A DNA stretch of 36,276 nt, taken from assembly GCA_946411565.1 (NCBI GenBank), contig CAMKEM010000028.1:1-36276 (forward strand), read 5' to 3'. Positions within the stretch are counted from its first letter, which is position 1; each line of letters begins with the position of its first letter. The notes under the pieces are model-generated. The model ran no database searches, had not been told where the DNA came from, and saw only the letters and a program-made list of their open reading frames with translations. Source of the stretch: an uncultured Prevotellaceae bacterium. GTDB lineage: Bacteria > Bacteroidota > Bacteroidia > Bacteroidales > Bacteroidaceae. Of the stretch, positions 1-9,857 are shown piece by piece. The position numbers were made by a program, and so were the translations under genes.

Positions 1-89
1 ACAGGAAAATCGCAAAAAAACTTTTTTAGTAAATTCGTCGAATTCACGTTAATTAGAAAGTAAATTAGGAGTAAATTAAACCAGTAAAT

Positions 90-338
90 TAACGTGAGTT
101 CGATGAAAACCCTGAAGGGGTGATATAGCTTAGGATAGGGTGTAACCCTATCATCGATAATGCCACTACATTCTATAGCGCCGTAGGTGCGACATAATTC
201 CATATAATTCGGGATTGTTATTGATATGAAAATATGTCGTCCTTGCAGGACTTTTGAGGGGATTTGCCCGATTGCGATAGGGTTGCACCCTATCCTAAGC
301 TATATCACCCCTTCAGGGTTTTCGTCGAACTCACGTTA
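90..338. repeat. Palindromic intergenic element, family I, copy 1
   Basis: Two arms of about 60 bp (93-152 and 276-336) are near-perfect reverse complements around a central part of about 120 bp containing GCGCCGTAGGTGCGACATAA and TCCTTGCAGGACTT. Both ends carry a variant of TAACGTGAATTCGATGAA (90-107, and inverted at 321-338). A further inverted copy of this end lies at 36-53. A second, more diverged copy of the element is at 34541-34747 and a truncated one at 5983-6036. No reading frame is visible, so it looks like a MITE-like or REP-like non-autonomous repeat. The rest of 1-478 holds only the terminator below. Confidence 0.75.
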
Positions 339-380
339 TTTTAAGGGTATGCAACCATTCATATCATCATGCTAATAGTG

Positions 381-420
381 CAAAGAAAAGAGAGTGACAA
401 GACTCACGTCTGCCACTCTC
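381..420 (-). terminator. Rho-independent terminator of the susCD transcript
   Basis: Read on the minus strand, about 60 nt beyond the SusD stop codon, GAGAGTGGCAGAC and GTCTTGTCACTCTC pair around a GTGA loop. The strand then runs into TTTTCTTTG. The stem has one small bulge. Position and orientation fit termination of the susC-susD transcript. Confidence 0.65.
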
Positions 421-478
421 GGATCATAAACATTTTGAATATGTTTAGATTCAAAAACTTAAACCTATTTCTAAAGAA

Positions 479-2449
479 TTAATTGTCATAACCAGGATTC
501 TGATATGCAGCCTTCTGATCTTTTGACATGATCATAGCATCAATCTGGGTGTTAGGAATAGGACGGAGATAGAAGTTCTTCTTAATATCTCGTACCTTTT
601 CAACAGCCACACGACTATTGCCATCAGCAATATGATATACACTTGCATACTTCTCCCAAGTCTGTGTACGTGTAAGGTCATACCAACGGTATCCCTCGCC
701 GAAGTACTCACGAAGACGCTCATCCATGATGTAGTCAATAGTGATCTCAGCAGGAGTAGCAGCTGTAAGTTCTGCGCTGTGATCCTCTTCCTTAACGCAG
801 TTGTAGCCAACTGAATATTTCCACTTACCTGCACGAGCACGGATAACGTTGATAAGGTCGCGAGCAGTCATGCCGGCCTGTGTAGGAGCACCCTTAACGG
901 CAGCTTCAGCAGCGATGAAGTAGAACTCAGAGAACTTAGCGATAACGTAAGGACGAACAGAACCAGCATTCTGAGAACCAAGCTCAGTCTCCATGTTACG
1001 GTCAGTACGTGTATCGATGGTCTTCCAGAGACCTGGGTAAGTCTGACGGCTGATATCGCTAAGCTTTACCACGAATGCAGGTTCACCCTCCATTGTACCA
1101 GCGTTGATAGAACCATTATCATTAGCATATACTACGTTCGCATCCTTCTCGTCCTGGCTGAGGAACTTAAGGAATGTCTCGCCATTCTTGATACGAGAAC
1201 CGTTAGCAGCTACTGCATAAGGATCTGTATTACCACCCTTAGACATATTCACACGATACTGAGTAGCGAAAGAAGCATCCCAACGAGAGTCCTTATCTGT
1301 ATCTGTGAACTTCATGAGAGCATCAGGGATAGGAGCCATACGAGTCCAAGGACGACCGAGACCCTGAATAGGCTCACGCATTACAGGATTAAAGAGAACA
1401 GGATTATTCTTATCGTCAAATACAGGTTTGTCATCCTTATACTTCTGAGCCTTCATATCACCACAATAGTTCCACTGTGTGAACCAACCTGCGAAGTTCT
1501 CAGGAGCTACACCGTTACCCCAACCGTAGCCAGCACCATTATACTGCTCGCTCTTTTGAGTATGGTCAGCCCAAAGCAGCCATTCTGCATTACGATCATT
1601 CTCGAAGAGGTTTACATCACGGTAAGTTTCCTGAAGTTTGTAAGGACCAGGGGTGTTGATAGCCTCAAGAGCCACGTCGTAAGCCTTCTTGTAATATTCA
1701 GCAGCCTGTGACTTATCTCGGTTTGTTGTTTCTGGGTATGTAGGTATGTTGTTTGGATTCTCAAGCCACCAAGCGTATGTCAGGTAAGCCTTGGCGAGAT
1801 AGAGACGTGCAACATTCTTTGTTACAGTACCAGTTAGACGTGGATTATCTGGGAGGTCTTTAATAGCCTGGTCCAAATCAACGAATATAGCCTGTGTATA
1901 TACACTATCAACAGTTGTACGATGAGATGTACGCTGAGGAGTGTCGTTTGAATGAAGGATACCACTACCAAGATCGATAGGCACACCACCATAGGTACGA
2001 ACGAGGTTGAAATAGTGCATACCACGGAAGAAACGTGCCTCTGCAATAAGTTCATCAGGAAGTCCTACCTCTGTTGCAATCTCAATAACAGAAGAAGCCG
2101 TATTGATATCTGTGAAAGCCTGATTCCAATATCCATTTGAACATGCCTGAGAGGTTATCTGACCAACGCCAGTCATATCTATATCCTTCTGGTTTCCATC
2201 AGCAGAGTGGCCATAGGTATATTCGTCGGTACCAACCTCTAAAGAGGTAAGGAAATAACCATTGCCGTAGAGATTACGAAGGTGTGCGTAAAGAGAGGTA
2301 ATACCACTTTCTGCACCCTCCTTAGTCTTGAAATATGATGGAGTATAAATACCATGTGGGTCTTCTTCCAATATAGAGTCGCAAGAAGATAGGCACATAG
2401 CAGACAGCATTGCTACGCTGCAAATGCGAATGATATTTTTAGTTTTCAT
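479..2449 (-). CDS. SusD/RagB-like outer-membrane glycan-binding lipoprotein
   Basis: A SusD-family protein of 656 residues would sit at the cell surface as the lid of the SusC transporter and capture oligosaccharides. The N-terminus is a lipoprotein signal with lipobox LSSC (Cys23), followed by acidic residues (DSILEED) resembling the Bacteroidota surface-export signal. The body has the SusD pattern: an N-terminal helical part with an RFFRGMHYFNLVRTYGGVPI stretch at about residues 140-160, and a C-terminal part ending in DERLREYFGEGYRWYDLTRT and LRPIPNTQ motifs typical of the RagB/SusD domain. It is somewhat longer than a usual SusD (about 550). It lies 14 bp downstream of susC on the same strand, so the pair is co-transcribed. 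Substrate specificity cannot be read from the sequence; xylan oligosaccharides are inferred from the neighbours. Confidence 0.95.
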   Translation of the reverse strand: MKTKNIIRICSVAMLSAMCLSSCDSILEEDPHGIYTPSYFKTKEGAESGITSLYAHLRNLYGNGYFLTSLEVGTDEYTYGHSADGNQKDIDMTGVGQITSQACSNGYWNQAFTDINTASSVIEIATEVGLPDELIAEARFFRGMHYFNLVRTYGGVPIDLGSGILHSNDTPQRTSHRTTVDSVYTQAIFVDLDQAIKDLPDNPRLTGTVTKNVARLYLAKAYLTYAWWLENPNNIPTYPETTNRDKSQAAEYYKKAYDVALEAINTPGPYKLQETYRDVNLFENDRNAEWLLWADHTQKSEQYNGAGYGWGNGVAPENFAGWFTQWNYCGDMKAQKYKDDKPVFDDKNNPVLFNPVMREPIQGLGRPWTRMAPIPDALMKFTDTDKDSRWDASFATQYRVNMSKGGNTDPYAVAANGSRIKNGETFLKFLSQDEKDANVVYANDNGSINAGTMEGEPAFVVKLSDISRQTYPGLWKTIDTRTDRNMETELGSQNAGSVRPYVIAKFSEFYFIAAEAAVKGAPTQAGMTARDLINVIRARAGKWKYSVGYNCVKEEDHSAELTAATPAEITIDYIMDERLREYFGEGYRWYDLTRTQTWEKYASVYHIADGNSRVAVEKVRDIKKNFYLRPIPNTQIDAMIMSKDQKAAYQNPGYDN

Positions 2450-2463
2450 TGTTTCTTGTTTTT

Positions 2464-5400
2464 TTAGAATGAGAGGTTAAGACCAATCAGATAGTTACGT
2501 GTGGTAGGTGCGTTAGTACCAACTACCGGAATAGCGTGACCACCGAGCTTTGTAGCGTGGAACTGATCCTCGTCAGACAAAGAGTTTGGCTCTGGGTCGA
2601 GACTGCTTAAACTATAGTAAGAAGAGTAGATGATGAATGGGTTCTGTACAGCAGCGTAGAGACGAAGTGAAGAGATACCAGCCTTCTTCATCCATGCACC
2701 ATTGAAGTTGTAACCAAGAGTGATGTTACGAATCTTGAGGTAGCCACCATCGAAGAGACCGAGAGTAGAAGCATACTTCTGGTTATCACCTGCATTAATA
2801 CCACCTGGCTTAGGGAAGTCAGCACCCTTGTTCTCAGGAGTCCAGTAGTCAACATCAACGTTACCACGACGACCTGTGAGGAGGTTGAGGTAGCCAGAGC
2901 TGCCATAGAGAGTAGAAATCAGCTTACCACCACTCTGGAATGCACCAATAATGTTGAGGTCAATGTTCTTGTAAGCTACACGTGTGTTGAAACCACCTGT
3001 GAAGTCTGGCTCAAGGCTGATAACCTTACGATCCTGAAGACCAATAGCACGAACTGGCTTGCCTGTTTCGTCACGTTCAATATTGTAGTCAACCTTGATC
3101 ATACCCTCATTACCACCTGGTTCGAGAATATCAAAATACTGATATTCTGGATCATCACTATTCCAAAGTCCAACTTTCTCATGGTCGTAAACAGCATCGA
3201 TAGGATAACCTACGAACCAACCATTACCCGTATCCCTACCATCTTTGTCAGCTGTAGCAAGTTCTGTGAGCTTGTTGCGGTTTACAGATAGGTTCAAACC
3301 AGCTTCCCATGTCCAGCCATCCTTGTTGTCAATGATGATACCGTTAATGCTTGCCTCAAAACCCTTGTTCTCTGTCTTACCAATATTTGCAGTATAAGAG
3401 CTAATACCACCACTTGCAGGAAGATTGATATCCTGGAGAATATCGTTGGTTTTCATTGTGTAGTACTCCAAAGTTCCGCTCAAACGACCACCAAAGAGAG
3501 AGAAATCAACACCATAGTTGAATGTTTCGCTATACTCCCAGCCAAGATTAGGATTTGCAAGCTTGTTTGGATAGAGACCAAGTGCCTGAGTATCACCAAA
3601 GTTGTAGTAAACGGTATTGAGGCTACCAAGAGTTGTATATGGCTGAATTGCCTGGTTAGCGGTCTGACCATAGCCTGCACGAATCTTCAGGTTGTCAATC
3701 CACTTGAGATCCTCCATGAACTTCTCTCTTGCAATGTTCCAACCGAGTGAAACTGCTGGATATGTGTGCCACTGGTGACCAGGAGCAAGACGTGAAGATG
3801 CGTCAGAACGAAGAGCGGCAGAAATCATGTACTTGTTATCGTATGTGTACATTACACGACCCATCCATGAGAGGAGACCATACTGCTCATACTTGTTGTC
3901 GTCTGGGTTTACAACAATATTCTGCAATGCTCTACCGATATTGTGATACTTGAAGAATTCTGGTATATCCTGACCTGACATATGAGTCTGGGTAAAGCGT
4001 GTCTGCTCGGCAGAGAAGAGGCCTACAACGCTAACCTGATGCTTCTCTTTGAATGTACGATCGAATGAAAGAACATTCTCTACAGCATAGTTCTTGTAGT
4101 CTCTCTGTTCCATAGAACCAGAAGAAATCTGATTCTCGTTGACATTGTTGAAGCCTTTACCTGTCCAGTTGCCGATCTTTGATCCACGATAGTTCAAACC
4201 GAGATTGACGCGATACTTAAGACCTTTGACCCATGGGAACTCAATCTCACCAAAGAGAGAGTTGTATGTGGCAACGGTCTGGGTGTCCTGACGCCAATTA
4301 TCCTCATTTTCTTCGATAACATCCTTTGTGAGAACGAAGATATCGTCAGAGCCAAGGTGAACAACGCGTTTTAAAGTTCCGTCCTCATTGTATGGATCAA
4401 CGAGTGGAGACATATTCAGAGCGCTATATACACCAATCTGTGTACCTTCCTTAGTATTGTAAGTGTTTGTTGTAGAAAGACCTACACGAACATAGTTACC
4501 AATCTTCTGGTCGATGTTTGCACGGAGAGTGAAACGATCGAAAGCCTGGGTTGGGATTACGCCTTCATCGTGGTTGTAGCTACCACCGAAGCTATAGGTA
4601 CCTGTCTGTGTACCACCTGAAACGGTGATGTCATGGCTATGAGAAACGCCTGTCTGGTAGAGAAGATCCTGCCAGTCGGTGTTTACGTCATTCTTTTCAT
4701 CAAGACCGTTTTTGTATTTATCGGCGAGTGTACGCATCTCTACATACTTCTCACCCTGCATCATTGGGAACTTGTTGAAGAGAGTCTTGAAGTTTACATA
4801 GCCATTGTATGAAACCTTTGCAGGAGTACCGAGACTACCCTTGTTGGTTGTAACCATGATAACGCCGTTAGCACCACGGGAACCGTAAATTGCTGTAGCA
4901 GAGGCATCTTTCAGAATGTCGAGTGACTTGATATCAGAAGGGTTGATATCTGAGAGGTTGCCAAGGAATGGAATACCATCAAGCACGATCAATGGATCGT
5001 TAGATGCAGAGAGTGAACGCTGACCACGGATGCGGATACGCATCTCAGCACCTGGCTGTGAGTTGGTCTGCTGCATGTCAACACCAGCGATACGGTTCTG
5101 GAGAGCCTGAGTGATGTTAGAAGATGGATTTTCCATCAACTTCTCGGCACTTACGTTTGCCACAGAACCAGTAACGGCTTCTCTACGCTGAGTACCATAA
5201 CCGATAACGACAACCTCGTTAAGGTTATGACCATCCTCTTTGAGCTTGAAGTTTACCACGTCCATGTCGGTAATAGCAAGCTCCTCTGGGAGATAACCCA
5301 CGTACTTTACCTCGAGGACTGCATTGGGGTTAGACACTTTGAGGGTATAGTTACCATCGAAATCGGTAACTGTACCATTGTTTGTGCCCTTCTCCATAAT

Positions 5401-5580
5401 GGTCGCACCAATCAGCGGACCTTGAGAGTCAGACACTTTACCTCTTACAACTTTGCCAGTCTTTGCAGGGGCAGTTGGCATCGAACCAGTTGTCTCTGCA
5501 GCTACGGTCAGTGGTGCAACGCCCATCATAACGGTGGACATGGTAACCACAAGTGTTGCCTTTTTTAAGCTTAGGTTCAT
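2464..5580 (-). CDS. SusC/RagA-like TonB-dependent outer-membrane transporter
   Basis: This 1038-residue protein imports oligosaccharides across the outer membrane using TonB energy. It has a signal peptide (cleavage near VAAET, about residue 29) and a carboxypeptidase-regulatory-like beta domain at about residues 43-115 (GKVSDSQGPLIGATI, GTVTDFDGNYTL). A TonB-box-like LNEVVVIGYGTQRR follows at about 120-133, then a plug domain with the SusC signature AIYGSRGANGVIMVTT. The remainder is a large barrel ending in LIGLNLSF, with the usual terminal aromatic residue. No STN domain is present, so it does not look like an anti-sigma-linked transducer. It is divergent from the enzyme operon across a 1.1-kb gap. 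It is a confident SusC; its ligand is inferred from context to be xylan-derived. Confidence 0.96.
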   Translation of the reverse strand: MNLSLKKATLVVTMSTVMMGVAPLTVAAETTGSMPTAPAKTGKVVRGKVSDSQGPLIGATIMEKGTNNGTVTDFDGNYTLKVSNPNAVLEVKYVGYLPEELAITDMDVVNFKLKEDGHNLNEVVVIGYGTQRREAVTGSVANVSAEKLMENPSSNITQALQNRIAGVDMQQTNSQPGAEMRIRIRGQRSLSASNDPLIVLDGIPFLGNLSDINPSDIKSLDILKDASATAIYGSRGANGVIMVTTNKGSLGTPAKVSYNGYVNFKTLFNKFPMMQGEKYVEMRTLADKYKNGLDEKNDVNTDWQDLLYQTGVSHSHDITVSGGTQTGTYSFGGSYNHDEGVIPTQAFDRFTLRANIDQKIGNYVRVGLSTTNTYNTKEGTQIGVYSALNMSPLVDPYNEDGTLKRVVHLGSDDIFVLTKDVIEENEDNWRQDTQTVATYNSLFGEIEFPWVKGLKYRVNLGLNYRGSKIGNWTGKGFNNVNENQISSGSMEQRDYKNYAVENVLSFDRTFKEKHQVSVVGLFSAEQTRFTQTHMSGQDIPEFFKYHNIGRALQNIVVNPDDNKYEQYGLLSWMGRVMYTYDNKYMISAALRSDASSRLAPGHQWHTYPAVSLGWNIAREKFMEDLKWIDNLKIRAGYGQTANQAIQPYTTLGSLNTVYYNFGDTQALGLYPNKLANPNLGWEYSETFNYGVDFSLFGGRLSGTLEYYTMKTNDILQDINLPASGGISSYTANIGKTENKGFEASINGIIIDNKDGWTWEAGLNLSVNRNKLTELATADKDGRDTGNGWFVGYPIDAVYDHEKVGLWNSDDPEYQYFDILEPGGNEGMIKVDYNIERDETGKPVRAIGLQDRKVISLEPDFTGGFNTRVAYKNIDLNIIGAFQSGGKLISTLYGSSGYLNLLTGRRGNVDVDYWTPENKGADFPKPGGINAGDNQKYASTLGLFDGGYLKIRNITLGYNFNGAWMKKAGISSLRLYAAVQNPFIIYSSYYSLSSLDPEPNSLSDEDQFHATKLGGHAIPVVGTNAPTTRNYLIGLNLSF

Positions 5581-5745
5581 TTAACTTAATGTTTTTGGTT
5601 AAAATTAGTTTTTTATAATTCCAATATAGAACTCTAAAAAGGTCAGTTTTACACTCAGAAAATAGGTTAACACTTTTTGATTAGTTTTTACACTTTCAAG
5701 TTAGTTTTTTCTCTTTGTCGAGTTATTTGGAATATTTTTCGGCGG

Positions 5746-5753
5746 CAAAGGTG
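5746..5753 (-). promoter_or_regulatory. Candidate -7 element for susCD
   Basis: On the minus strand this reads CACCTTTG followed by CCGCCG, one base away from the Bacteroides TAnnTTTG consensus. It lies about 165 nt upstream of the susC start. No clear TTTG is seen at the expected -33 spacing, so this is a tentative call. The region between it and the start (5581-5745) is AT-rich and contains no gene. Confidence 0.35.
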
Positions 5754-5982
5754 TGTATTTCTGTCGATAAATACTTTATGATTTATGCCTTTTTCTTTTC
5801 GCTGAATACCAAAACGTATGATTTTCCTATATTTAACATATAAAAGAATAGAATTATTTACCTTTTGAGTAAAAATTGGTAAAATTGTTCGTAAATATCG
5901 AATTTATTGATATGTATCAATTTCTATAATTGGACAATCTCGATTATTTAATGGACTATTCCGTTTTTGAGGGACAATAAAT

Positions 5983-6036
5983 TAAAGTGAATTCGATGAA
6001 AACCCAGAAGGGGTTGTAATGCTATGATAGGATTAT
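5983..6036. repeat. Truncated copy of palindromic element family I
   Basis: The sequence starts with TAAAGTGAATTCGATGAA and continues AACCCAGAAGGGGTTGTAAT, paralleling one arm of the element at 90-338. No matching second arm or central GCGCCGTAGGTGCG core follows. It appears to be a remnant in the divergent intergenic region. Confidence 0.5.
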
Positions 6037-6072
6037 GGAATTAAATCCTCTAAGAACCCATTTTTGTTCGTT

Positions 6073-6175
6073 TCTTGTCCAGTCGATGTGCACTCGTTGT
6101 CCAGTAGTTGTCCAGTAGTGACTGGACAACTACTGGACAAGTACTGGATAAATACTGGACAAATAGTGCACAAAT
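6073..6175. repeat. 11-bp-phased inverted repeat array (TTGTCCAGT / ACTGGACAA)
   Basis: Four 11-bp units of the form NNTTGTCCAGT (6073, 6084 diverged, 6095, 6106) are followed by AGTG at 6117-6120. Five 11-bp units of the opposite orientation follow: ACTGGACAACT, ACTGGACAAGT, ACTGGATAAAT, ACTGGACAAAT and AGTGCACAAAT (6121-6175). The centre (6097-6116 against 6121-6140) is a perfect 20-bp inverted repeat. The diverged GTGCAC unit occurs on both sides, so the mirror symmetry extends outward. It sits between susC and the enzyme operon, about 430 bp upstream of the operon promoter candidate. Confidence 0.8.
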
Positions 6176-6277
6176 ATAGGCCATTTCTTTAAGTCACAAC
6201 CAATGTCAAACATTTAACAATGGCAATAATGCAACGTGGGTAAACTTTATAATTTTTAGTTGCAAGCTGCTGTTTTT

Positions 6278-6433
6278 AACTGACAATAATTCTTCGCAAG
6301 ACTCATCAAGCTAAAGCAAGTTCCCTATATTCACAATCTTAGTCCAATAATTTTCAATATTTATGTCTTTTTTGGTTGAAGATTGGGAACTTGCTTTAGC
6401 TTGATGAGCCTTAGCGAATAATTATTGTCAGTT
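6278..6433. repeat. Hairpin element family II, copy 1 (24-bp perfect stem)
   Basis: The outer arms are AACTGACAATAATT (6278 onward) and AATTATTGTCAGTT (ending at 6433). Inside them, 6302-6325 and 6385-6408 form a 24-bp perfect inverted repeat around a loop of about 59 nt. A second copy at 34775-34868, in the opposite orientation judged by its flanks, has the same outer arms but a different inner stem. No reading frame is visible. Confidence 0.8.
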
Positions 6434-6604
6434 TAGCATCGAAGATGTGTTTATTTTGAATTCATCAATCTAATGTTATCCGAGGCAAGGGGAAGGTAAT
6501 ATCGGAAAAGTCCTATAATGGAAGAATTATTGTCGATTTTACACTATTTAACCCTTTGATGTAATCAAATATGGAACAAAATATAAACTTTATGCAACAT
6601 AGGG

Positions 6605-6637
6605 TTGGAATTTTCTGCGTTTTTTTTATTATCTTTG
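6605..6637 (+). promoter_or_regulatory. Candidate promoter of the enzyme operon
   Basis: TATCTTTG at 6630-6637 matches the Bacteroides -7 consensus TAnnTTTG exactly and is followed by C, as is common. A weaker TTGG at 6605-6608 lies 21 nt upstream, in the place of the -33 TTTG. The predicted start of transcription is about 20-25 nt before the ATG at 6666. This is the best promoter match in the divergent gap. Confidence 0.65.
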
Positions 6638-6653
6638 CACCGAAATCATATAA

Positions 6654-8198
<1,545 letters not shown>

Positions 8199-8378
8199 GA
8201 CCCACCCCCGAACCCCTCCCATAAAGGGAGGGGAGTAATTACCTTTCATCGTTATGGGGGGGAAGGGACAAAAGAAAATTAAAAATTATGTATAATACAT
8301 TTTGTAAAATTGTAAAAACTTTTAGTAAGAAATACTATCTACTCCCCTCCCTTTATGGGAGGAGCCTGGGGGTGGGTC
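8199..8378 (+). repeat. Palindromic signal-peptide cassette, family III, copy 1
   Basis: The left arm (8199-8240) begins directly after the stop codon of the esterase gene and contains a CCCCTCCC-ATAAA-GGGAGGGG hairpin. The right arm (8339-8378) is its reverse complement with few mismatches and lies inside the coding sequence of the next gene, encoding part of LPSLYGRSLGVGLL. The start codon of that gene (8288) lies in the loop, 51 nt before the right arm. Full copies are at 11940-12120 and 30130-30338, and a left-half copy is at 9735-9826. Confidence 0.85.
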
Positions 8379-9736
8379 TTCTTTTGGGTGCTTGCTTAGG
8401 CATCTACGCCCAGAACCCAATCGCCCAGACCTGTTTCTCAACCGACCCTGCTCCTATGGTGAGTGGGGATCGTCTGTATGTATTCACAGGACATGATGAG
8501 GAGAATGCCGACTTCTTCTGGATGAACGACTGGCGTTTATTCTCTACAACAGATATGGTGAACTGGACGGATCACGGATGTCCTTTGAGCCAGTGTGACT
8601 TCAAGTGGGCTGATGATCGTGCGTGGGCACCTCAATGTATAGAGCGTAATGGCAAGTTCTATCTATATGTGCCTATCCACTCAAAGATCAGCGGTGGTAT
8701 GGCTATCGGTGTAGGTGTTGCTGATAAGGTGGAAGGTCCTTATCGTGATGCTCTCGGAAAGCCTCTCTATGAGGATGGCAAGTGGGATCATATTGACCCT
8801 ACTGTATGGATTGATGAGAATAATCAGGCTTATATCGGCTGGGGTAATCCACGTTTCTATAGCGCAAAGCTTTCTGAGGATATGATTCATCTGGCTTCAG
8901 ATGTTAAGTGTGACTCTACTATCAAGCGATATGTGGAAGGTCCTTGGCTTCACAAGCAGCGTACTCTCACAAAGGAAGAGATAAAGAAGATGGGCTTGAC
9001 AAAGAAGGAACTTGCTGCTTCTGCTTGGGGAAAGTATTTCCTTATTTATGCAGGTGGCGGTATTCCTGAGTGCATAGCATATTCAGAAGGTCCAACGGCT
9101 CAGGGACCTTGGACATACGTTGGTGAGGTGATGCCTCAGACGAATGACACAAAGTCATTCACAAACCATAGCGGTATCATCGAGTTCAAGGGACATAACT
9201 ATTTCTTCTATCACACAGGCTGGTTGCCTAAGGGTGGCGGCTTTGCAAGAAGTGCGTGTGTAGAGGAGTTTGAATGGCAGAGGGATGGTCGTCTGCCTAT
9301 CATGAAGCCTACACAGGAAGGTCCTAAGCCTATTGGCAAGCTCAATCCGTTTGAGACAGTTCAGGGCGAGACAATGGCATTCTCTCAGGGAATAAAGTCA
9401 GAATGGAATAAGAAGCAGAACCGTGTGTGGGTGAGTGATATCCACAATGGCGACTGGATCAAGCTCCGTGAGGTGGATTTCTCTAAGGCTCCTTCAACAA
9501 TAACAGTTACAGCAGCAAGTGCTCTTCAGGGCGGTCAGATAGAGGTTCATCTTGACTCAATCAAGGGCGAGAAGATAGCAACCGTTGATATTGCACCAAC
9601 TGGTGGCTGGGAAGAATGGGAGGATTTCTCTGCTCCTATCTCAAAGATTCAGGGCACTCGTGATGTGTTCTTCCTGTTCAAGGGACTAAAGGGTTGCAAG
9701 CTGTTTAATTTGGATAAGTGGTTCGTTAAGGAGTGA
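8288..9736 (+). CDS. GH43 family secreted glycosidase with C-terminal CBM6-like domain (arabinofuranosidase/xylosidase type)
   Basis: The 482-residue protein has a five-bladed GH43 propeller at about residues 45-340 and a CBM6-like beta-sandwich at about 350-480. The GH43 catalytic set is visible: Asp53 in STDPAPM (base), Asp170 in IDPTVW (pKa modulator) and Glu217 in VEGPW (acid). It most likely releases arabinofuranose from arabinoxylan or cuts xylosides; the subfamily cannot be fixed by eye. The start at 8288 is the only plausible one. The segment LPSLYGRSLGVGLLLGACLGIYAQ is part of its signal peptide and is largely encoded by the right arm of a palindromic repeat. The next Met comes after the catalytic Asp53, so the repeat-encoded part must be translated for export. 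The stop codon TGA overlaps the next repeat. Confidence 0.9.
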   Translation: MYNTFCKIVKTFSKKYYLLPSLYGRSLGVGLLLGACLGIYAQNPIAQTCFSTDPAPMVSGDRLYVFTGHDEENADFFWMNDWRLFSTTDMVNWTDHGCPLSQCDFKWADDRAWAPQCIERNGKFYLYVPIHSKISGGMAIGVGVADKVEGPYRDALGKPLYEDGKWDHIDPTVWIDENNQAYIGWGNPRFYSAKLSEDMIHLASDVKCDSTIKRYVEGPWLHKQRTLTKEEIKKMGLTKKELAASAWGKYFLIYAGGGIPECIAYSEGPTAQGPWTYVGEVMPQTNDTKSFTNHSGIIEFKGHNYFFYHTGWLPKGGGFARSACVEEFEWQRDGRLPIMKPTQEGPKPIGKLNPFETVQGETMAFSQGIKSEWNKKQNRVWVSDIHNGDWIKLREVDFSKAPSTITVTAASALQGGQIEVHLDSIKGEKIATVDIAPTGGWEEWEDFSAPISKIQGTRDVFFLFKGLKGCKLFNLDKWFVKE

Positions 9737-9826
9737 CCCACCCAGTCCCTCCCCAAGGGAGGGTTCCACCCCCCTTCCCCCTCTAGGGGGAGTAGATACT
9801 ACTTATCGCGGTAAGGGGGAATCATA
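9735..9826 (+). repeat. Half copy of palindromic family III (left arm only)
   Basis: GACCCACCCAGTCCCTCC begins at 9735, inside the TGA stop of the GH43 gene. It continues through AAGGGAGGG, a CCCCCTCTAGGGGG hairpin and AGTAGATACTACTTATCGC, as in the left half of the complete copies. No matching right arm lies in the following gene, whose signal peptide is ordinary. It appears to be a decayed or related half element filling the 121-bp gap. Confidence 0.65.
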
Positions 9827-9857
9827 AATAAAAAAATTGGAAATTATATATAACATT

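Noticed and set aside
6073..6175. CRISPR-like array
   Set aside because: Units are 11 bp, contiguous, and change orientation at the centre; there are no spacers and no cas genes.
8213..8233. Hairpin CCCCTCCC-ATAAA-GGGAGGGG as an operon terminator
   Set aside because: The stem is strong but followed by AGTAATTACC, not a T-run, and the downstream gene lies in the same repeat unit.
9837..9857. TTG start extending the GH97 protein by seven residues
   Set aside because: The ATG at 9858 gives a standard signal peptide; the added residues would sit before it without purpose.
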